The notes under the pieces: generated by a model
What the model was told of the DNA's origin: nothing
The model's input: only the letters and a program-made list of their open reading frames with translations
The model's database searches: none
Source of the DNA: Planctomycetaceae bacterium
GTDB taxonomy: Bacteria > Planctomycetota > Planctomycetia > Pirellulales > Pirellulaceae
DNA: 54,792 nt
Reading direction: 5' to 3'
NCBI GenBank assembly: GCA_007694185.1
Contig: RECD01000276.1
Coordinates: 1-54,792 of the forward strand
In this document: positions 50,201 to 54,792 of the stretch, in pieces
Layout of the letters: every line of letters starts with the position of its first letter
How positions within the stretch are numbered: position 1 is the stretch's first letter
Program-made: the position numbers and the translations under genes

Positions 50201-52925
50201 TCGACTCCCACAGGGGTCACTGTTTTTGGAACTCTACTGCCCACGAGATCCTGTCGACCTGACGGTCGACGGTAGCGGCAACCCTCAGGTTCAGGATCAA
50301 CGATCCAAACAGGGCTTCCCACGCGAGTTGTACCGTTTTCCCAACGAGTCGAATCCCGGGAACGCTTCGACGCTGGCGCTCGACCTGTCGCTCACCGCGC
50401 CCGCGGTGGATGGGGATGTTCGCCATCGAGTCCCGGTATGGCGGATCGCCTTCAGCGCCCCTCACCCGGACCCGGCAACGGTGGCGTTAGCCGATCCGAG
50501 CGTTCCACCGCTGAGCGACCCCGAGCGGGACCCGTGGCGATTGCGACAAGAGCGTCCCGATACGGCATCGTTCGAACCCGGCAATCCGGACGAGTTGATC
50601 CTGGGCGACCCGATCCTGCTGGATCGATTCATCTGGTTCATGCCGTTTGATGATTTCGACGACGTCGTCGCGATGGCCAGTCAGGTCCCAGACATGATGC
50701 CGGAGCAGATCTTTTTCACGCCACCGAACTTCGCGACCAATGCCAACCGACGGTTGTTTCCTGGGCAATTCCTGACGCTGGCGCCGCGGCCGGTCACCAA
50801 TCTTGGGTCGCAAGCTTTCGCGGCGGGCAGTCCTCCGGATCGCCCTACTCATCACCGTTTTGCCGTCGACAACGCCCAGGGGTTGGTCCATTTTGATCAC
50901 GACAACCGCCGGTTGACGCCGACCTTGGGGATGGCGCATCCTGCTCCCTTTGCCCCGGCAAAACCGTTGGTCATCGGCACCTTTCCTCCCGTGGGTGCCA
51001 ATTGGTCTCGGGCGTTGGTCGACAATCGCGTCGGCTTGAACGTGTCCGAGCCGATGCCCCGAGGTGGCAATTACTATCCGTTGCCGACGCTCCGTTATTC
51101 CGAGAACAACGCCGATTACCCACTGGAAGACGCTTACGTCGACTTGAGTCTCGCGGACAACACCGCCCTCGATTTACCGCTCGACCCCACGCGCGGACGA
51201 GTCCCGCCCGATTCGACCAACCCGGACGAGCCGTTTTTGGGCAGCTTGCCGAGCTACTGCACGGCCTACTTGCAGCGTCTGGCCGATCCGACGCGACCCT
51301 ATCACGTGGTCGCCAATCCTTACCGGACGGTTGATGCGATGCCGATCGACCTGACGGTCTTCAGCGGTGAGGAACGTGAGCAAACGGTCAATGAGCGTGA
51401 CAGCGACTACTTCCGCCGGAGTCGTCAGCGGAACGGCGTGGCCAATGGGCCACGTCCGGTCGATCGGGTGCGGCGCGACGCGTTGTTCTCGTACGAGACG
51501 TCGGAACCGGAGGCGGTAAGTTTGAACACGGCCGCACCGGCCTACTTCACGTTGAACGGATCGCCGCACCTCTATTCGTCGCTCAGTTTTCTCAACACGG
51601 TGTTTCCGCTACCAGGCGCCGGGGGTGGGACACCGGTCAATCCGGTCCATGCGGACCCGGAGATGAACGGCTTTTCGCCGAGTATCGGGATGAGCGGCCC
51701 GATGGCCCAGACCGTCAGCGGCTTTGATCGCAACCTGCCTCAGGTCCCGTACGGGCGTCATCCGTGGCTGAATCGGCCCTTCGCGTCGCACCTGGAATTG
51801 ATGATGGTGCCGGCGAGTTCGCAGGGACGTATGTTCCAGGAATTCTCGCTACCCCCCGAGGCGGCGAACCCTTTGGTTTATTCCGAACCGAATGCCGCAC
51901 CCGGTGATATTCAGACGGTGATGCGGTTTTATGGGCCGTTCCGGCACCTGCTGAATTTCTTCCATGGTGATTCCCAAGACACCACGGCGAACCCCTATCT
52001 CCGAGCCGACTTCGCCAGAATTTTCGACTTCGTACACACGTTGCCGAGGTTCCGAGGCGAAGTGGAGATGATTTCGCCAGCGCGGCTGGCGGGGATCGAA
52101 CCGACGACGCAGACTTGGTTACGCCAGATCTACAGCCCGCCCTTCAACTATCGGTACGACAACCAACGGCTGGGCCGGATCAACCTGAATACGCTCGCCG
52201 AGTTCCCGGCTTGGCAAGGATTGATGCAAGGGCACATGAACAACGGCGAGTTCACCAACCCGAACGACAACGCGTTGTTGAGTTTTCAAAATTTCCTCCG
52301 GAACCGGCGCGGTTTTGACGTCACCGGCGGGGCACCGCAGGGCTTGGTCGGTGGTGGTGGCAACATCAACTACGATCCGACCCGGTTTGATTCCCGCTTC
52401 CCAACCGAGTTCGCGGGGGTGTATCGCCAGCATGCCGACGCGGGGCTCGCACCGCGGGTCAGCGGTCCCTCGAACCCGCCGGAGTCGCTGCGGCGACGCG
52501 GGGTCGACGCCAACTTCCTGCGGCACCGCGAAACCATGACGACGGGGGCGAACCCTCCGTCGGAATTGTCGATGTACGTTCGCGATCTGGCGCAAGCGCC
52601 GTTGCCCAACCCAGCCGACCATACCCGCGACCGTCAGCGGGACGCGTTCATCCGGAACCAGACCGCGATGCGGATGCCGAACCTGGCCGGAGACAATTCA
52701 CAGACCTACGTCGTCTGGTTGACGCTCGGGTTCTTCGAAGTGGATGAAAACATTCGCTTTTCGGTGCCACCTCCCTCGTTGGGGCGTGAGTACAACGAGG
52801 ACATCGGCCAGAACGTCCGCTACCAAGCGATGTTCATCATCGACCGTTCACGTCCGGTCGGCTTCGTTCCCGGACAGGATCTGAACGCCCGCGACGTCGT
52901 CGTTTTTGAGAAGCATTTCCAATGA
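47253..52925 (+). CDS. gspK: Giant GspK-like minor pseudopilin (1890 residues)
   Basis: The largest gene of the window. The N-terminus has a basic leader and a prepilin-like helix (RRSGMILLVVLGMLTFFSI, cleavage after G39) without Glu at +5, as in GspK. Normal GspK is ~300-350 residues; this is five times larger. The body holds two calcium-loop-like motifs (VDNDGDGIPDSIWMDIG ~471-487; GVDDNNNQVIDEPGEGE ~786-802), SARLNVNAHGNYELPDSPT, and many planctomycete-type phrases such as RINLNTLAEFPAWQGLM. A conserved SAM-like GspK core cannot be outlined by eye. ATG 47253 overlaps the previous stop; M29 at 47337 is an alternative start. Its stop overlaps the GspJ-like start (ATGA). Confidence 0.82.
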   Translation: MFWKASRVGAFGRRAVRGGVHFSLRSKVMVTPRAQRRSGMILLVVLGMLTFFSILVATYLVFANQSRQSASVMASRQYRAPDVRKMMDSALMKLIRGTADPTDPFFGEDLLSDYYGRFDARDFQVVGPITYVGRRFARVRVAIIPAPGAPPLPAGHDDFFTGRVITFIGEGSPLNNQSVRVFRSRYTVGNSNPHSFYFELPEKLYSGSLLSDGLPPGPLPDAQFPWAGLRIHMNGEPRNSPGLGFGHAAGTLPASERNIDWHSTPQRGDFLPGLTISHPNPPPANPNARIPAFPMALQPNHLVGGGTATTKLHLDNSGVILPQGDFDEAYDAADYNNWFLSYRDSEGKIIPSFHRPSVINYIVSRPEFSAALLRNSSLNVNEPPGRGSAMVTLARATYRPLPFAPQVVKLNASLPALAEHNTGFTGSNPNYALRTPIDFSNIANNEAAIRFRVDQLIRALVGSPEDWNPWDVDNDGDGIPDSIWMDIGLPVITSREGKLLKPLIAPMIEDLSARLNVNAHGNYELPDSPTVGGATGKALWASTRQPFSEVNPTNHRLFRGLGYGPAEIVIPRVTGLERARHQYGNRADVALPPVGIADRDSLDFLRTGWRPPLHGAVSGYGYSTDPFGRAAVGLGRGGQLVVANSGLPAIAGGGNEATNTPYESDPSGRLAGDRPFTFHELEPLLRSNSFDLELLPNRLYGRLQTLIQADPDFARVLTTLSKSDDSLALPIENSGNQPAFLQMIRSIRSWVPPGTTMTPAQVQQVLPPEFRQGRKLDVNRAFGNGVDDNNNQVIDEPGEGESEAFRPALFATDAVPADYQGVAPDYGFGTGLNGRQLLARHLYVLMMALVEDVEFPGLDPAIPMDPSEQALYRARRIAQWAVNVVDYRDPDSISTRFVYDPNPFDGWDVRYEDFNFVTNQPFTETIGNPPAMPSPEVWGVEQPELVFSESLALHDVKVRDTNRDPSGRDKGEALNPDPHTDQVRLPQGSLFLELYCPRDPVDLTVDGSGNPQVQDQRSKQGFPRELYRFPNESNPGNASTLALDLSLTAPAVDGDVRHRVPVWRIAFSAPHPDPATVALADPSVPPLSDPERDPWRLRQERPDTASFEPGNPDELILGDPILLDRFIWFMPFDDFDDVVAMASQVPDMMPEQIFFTPPNFATNANRRLFPGQFLTLAPRPVTNLGSQAFAAGSPPDRPTHHRFAVDNAQGLVHFDHDNRRLTPTLGMAHPAPFAPAKPLVIGTFPPVGANWSRALVDNRVGLNVSEPMPRGGNYYPLPTLRYSENNADYPLEDAYVDLSLADNTALDLPLDPTRGRVPPDSTNPDEPFLGSLPSYCTAYLQRLADPTRPYHVVANPYRTVDAMPIDLTVFSGEEREQTVNERDSDYFRRSRQRNGVANGPRPVDRVRRDALFSYETSEPEAVSLNTAAPAYFTLNGSPHLYSSLSFLNTVFPLPGAGGGTPVNPVHADPEMNGFSPSIGMSGPMAQTVSGFDRNLPQVPYGRHPWLNRPFASHLELMMVPASSQGRMFQEFSLPPEAANPLVYSEPNAAPGDIQTVMRFYGPFRHLLNFFHGDSQDTTANPYLRADFARIFDFVHTLPRFRGEVEMISPARLAGIEPTTQTWLRQIYSPPFNYRYDNQRLGRINLNTLAEFPAWQGLMQGHMNNGEFTNPNDNALLSFQNFLRNRRGFDVTGGAPQGLVGGGGNINYDPTRFDSRFPTEFAGVYRQHADAGLAPRVSGPSNPPESLRRRGVDANFLRHRETMTTGANPPSELSMYVRDLAQAPLPNPADHTRDRQRDAFIRNQTAMRMPNLAGDNSQTYVVWLTLGFFEVDENIRFSVPPPSLGREYNEDIGQNVRYQAMFIIDRSRPVGFVPGQDLNARDVVVFEKHFQ

Positions 52926-54667
52926 TTCGGAAACCAAATTTGCGCACCGCCCGAAGCGATGGGTTCACGCTCGTCGAGATGTTGATCGCGATGGCGGTCA
53001 CCCTGTTGCTGATGGCGGCACTCGGCAAAGGGTTTGCCTTCATCGGCGAATCGATCCGTGACAGCCGCGTGCAGGTCGAATTGACCAACGATCTCCGCGA
53101 CGTTACCCATCGTTTGCAGGAAGACCTGGAGCGGTGTACGACGAGGCTGCGCCCCTGTGTGGACCAACAGGAACCGGTCGGGTACTTCGTCTATTACGAG
53201 GGTCCCGTCACCGACGCGACCTCGTCGCTGTTCCTGTCGACCACCGACCCCCGCAACCCGTCGCCCGAATCTCGCTACGGCGACTTCGACGACTACCTCG
53301 CGTTCACGGTCGTTGCGACCGGTGACAACTGGTTCACCGGGGTTGTGCCGAGGCAAATTTTGGATGCGAAGACCGCCGAATTGGCGGGTCAGGCTTACAA
53401 CGCGAGTAATTTTCCGGGCGGTCCCAACGACCCGATCATGATCCGGTCGAAGTATGCCGAGATCATCTATTTCGCCAGCCCGGAATACGACCCGGCGAGT
53501 TCTCCCGCCAACCCGCAATACCTCGACTTCGAAGGCAACGGCTTGCCCGACCGGTTGAAGGTCCACCGCCGGGTGTTGTTGATCCGCCCCGATTTGAATC
53601 TGACCACGGGATTGCCCGAACCGCGAATCACGGCGCTTGCCGCGGGGGGCGATTGGTTGACGGGGATGGCGGCGGTTCACCAGCAATGCGACCTGTCGGT
53701 TCGCCGGGTACTCAACAACGGGGTGGCGACCAACTTCGTCGCCGCCAATTCGCTCGCCGATCTTGCCAAGCCTCACAACCGGTTTGCCCACGTGCGGGTA
53801 CCCGGGGCGGCGATCGGCATCGGAGCCGATTACACCTCGATGCCGATCCTGGCGTTGGGACCGGCGGCGACGGTGTTGACTTCTGCCGCCGGTTTGACGC
53901 TCGGGCCGCCCGCGATGGGGTCGGGTTCGCCCGTGATCACCCCGACCAATTGGGCCGGATTTCTGCGGCCCGAGTTCGTTCTTGGTGGAAACCGGATCGG
54001 GGAGGACGTGTTGGTCCCCAGTGCGGTCGGTTTCGATGTCAAGATCTACGATACCCTGGCACCGGTCATCACGACCGCCAACGGTTCGGTCGTTTCCAAC
54101 AGCGACCCGGGATATCGCGAAGCGATGCGGGCGTTGGCCGCCGGCAACGCGACGGCGATCCCTGGTGATTTCGTCGACCTGATGTACCCCGTGTTGGCCG
54201 GTGGCCCGATCCGAGGCTGGCAAGCCAGGCGTTGGGATCGCTTGACCGCAGCCGGCCAAGAGGACGCCGTGTTCGCTCCGGGGCAGTTGCGGAGTCAGTT
54301 CGCGGGGCTGACCGGGTTGCCGAACGTCAACGATGCCTACACGGCGTCGCTGTACCGGTCGGGCAAGATCGTGGTTGACGGAACGCCCGCGATTCGGCTG
54401 TTCCAGCCGACTTTCGATACCTACACGAATCATTACGAGCGGGACGGGTTGCAACAGTTCCACCCGCTGGGAGCGCGGTGGCGGATCGACAGTGTCGGTG
54501 TCGCGGACCGGGGAGCTGATGGTCTGGGGGTATTGGGGATCGCCCCACGCGAAACGCTGCCGCCGTTTCTGAGCGCACCCGAGGCGATTCGGGTGACGAT
54601 CCGCTTGGAACATCAGTTGAACCGCCAAGTCCGACAATTGTCGGTCGTCCACCGCGAACGCAAGTGA
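52922..54667 (+). CDS. gspJ: Prepilin-type pseudopilin (GspJ-like)
   Basis: A 581-residue pseudopilin, cleavage after G14 in RSDGFTLVEMLIAMAVTLLL with Glu at +5 (E19). The helix and following text (GESIRDSRVQVELTNDLRDV, THRLQEDLERCTTRLRPC) match GspJ-type minor pseudopilins, where a Leu/Arg-rich helix leads into a beta-rich domain. It is twice the usual length of GspJ (~200-230). ATG 52922 overlaps the stop of the GspK-like gene by 4 bp. It is the last gene of the coupled run; outer-membrane secretin and GspC/L/M genes are not in the window. Confidence 0.85.
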   Translation: MIRKPNLRTARSDGFTLVEMLIAMAVTLLLMAALGKGFAFIGESIRDSRVQVELTNDLRDVTHRLQEDLERCTTRLRPCVDQQEPVGYFVYYEGPVTDATSSLFLSTTDPRNPSPESRYGDFDDYLAFTVVATGDNWFTGVVPRQILDAKTAELAGQAYNASNFPGGPNDPIMIRSKYAEIIYFASPEYDPASSPANPQYLDFEGNGLPDRLKVHRRVLLIRPDLNLTTGLPEPRITALAAGGDWLTGMAAVHQQCDLSVRRVLNNGVATNFVAANSLADLAKPHNRFAHVRVPGAAIGIGADYTSMPILALGPAATVLTSAAGLTLGPPAMGSGSPVITPTNWAGFLRPEFVLGGNRIGEDVLVPSAVGFDVKIYDTLAPVITTANGSVVSNSDPGYREAMRALAAGNATAIPGDFVDLMYPVLAGGPIRGWQARRWDRLTAAGQEDAVFAPGQLRSQFAGLTGLPNVNDAYTASLYRSGKIVVDGTPAIRLFQPTFDTYTNHYERDGLQQFHPLGARWRIDSVGVADRGADGLGVLGIAPRETLPPFLSAPEAIRVTIRLEHQLNRQVRQLSVVHRERK

Positions 54668-54724
54668 TTCGGGCACGGCACGCGGCGCTGCGGTTCGCGA
54701 TTCCGAGCCGCTTTCTGTTCGCCA

Positions 54725-54792
54725 TCACTCGTCCACGGGGTGGAAACCGCGTTTCGACCCATCGAGTGATTCCGAGACCAACTTGTTGATCG
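54725..54792 (-). CDS. Partial gene at right edge (C-terminus only)
   Basis: On the minus strand a frame runs in from the window edge and ends at a TGA whose complement is at 54725-54727. Its last 21 residues read INKLVSESLDGSKRGFHPVDE, which looks like a protein end. Only this fragment is visible, so family cannot be named. It would be convergent with the GspJ-like gene, 57 bp apart. Confidence 0.4.
   Translation of the reverse strand, partial: INKLVSESLDGSKRGFHPVDE

Overview
The window is high-GC bacterial DNA that reads like a planctomycete of the Pirellulales type (Rhodopirellula/Blastopirellula relatives). The reasons are: DUF11-repeat giant surface proteins; a secreted sulfatase; a protein with two planctomycete-style CxxCH modules; methanopterin-type C1 genes; very long GspK-like and pseudopilin proteins; and many genes without a clear Shine-Dalgarno site. 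This placement is inferred from gene content. No rRNA, tRNA, IS element, prophage or CRISPR array was seen.

Layout. (1) 3-10001, plus strand: the 3' end of a DUF11-repeat giant protein, then a short SecA-like ATPase, a DUF3467-like protein, a GAF-HlyD fusion, a PqqD-like/M50 peptidase/lipoyl membrane protein, and an endonuclease/exonuclease/phosphatase-fold protein that has lost its catalytic residues. I read this as a dedicated export or surface-assembly locus and the best candidate here for an undescribed system. (2) 10431-15735, minus strand: moeA, mannose-1-phosphate guanylyltransferase, an RdgC-like protein, and a TPR-glycosyltransferase. (3) 15892-20480, plus strand: MOSC protein, sulfatase, fatty-acid desaturase, SMP-30-like protein. 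(4) 20506-24025, minus strand: a tightly overlapping trio of mch, an ATP-grasp ligase and an OleC-like AMP ligase. (5) 24412-28049, plus strand: Xaa-Pro peptidase, 4-hydroxyproline epimerase and a DadA-type dehydrogenase, which together suggest use of collagen-like peptides. (6) 28066-30198, minus strand: a TrkA/TrkH potassium uptake pair. (7) 30528-35389: orphan exported protein, small orphan, esterase, di-CxxCH protein. (8) 35657-54667, plus strand: a type II secretion/type IV pilus cluster with two assembly ATPases, a PilT, a PilC/GspF with an unusual insertion, and six translationally coupled (pseudo)pilin genes including a 1890-residue GspK-like protein.

The non-coding gap 42314-42672, between pilC and the pseudopilin operon, holds several perfect hairpins, one with two competing pairing partners. 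It is a candidate structured regulatory RNA. An intrinsic terminator separates pilT from the second assembly ATPase. The window cuts through a gene at its left edge and probably at its right edge.
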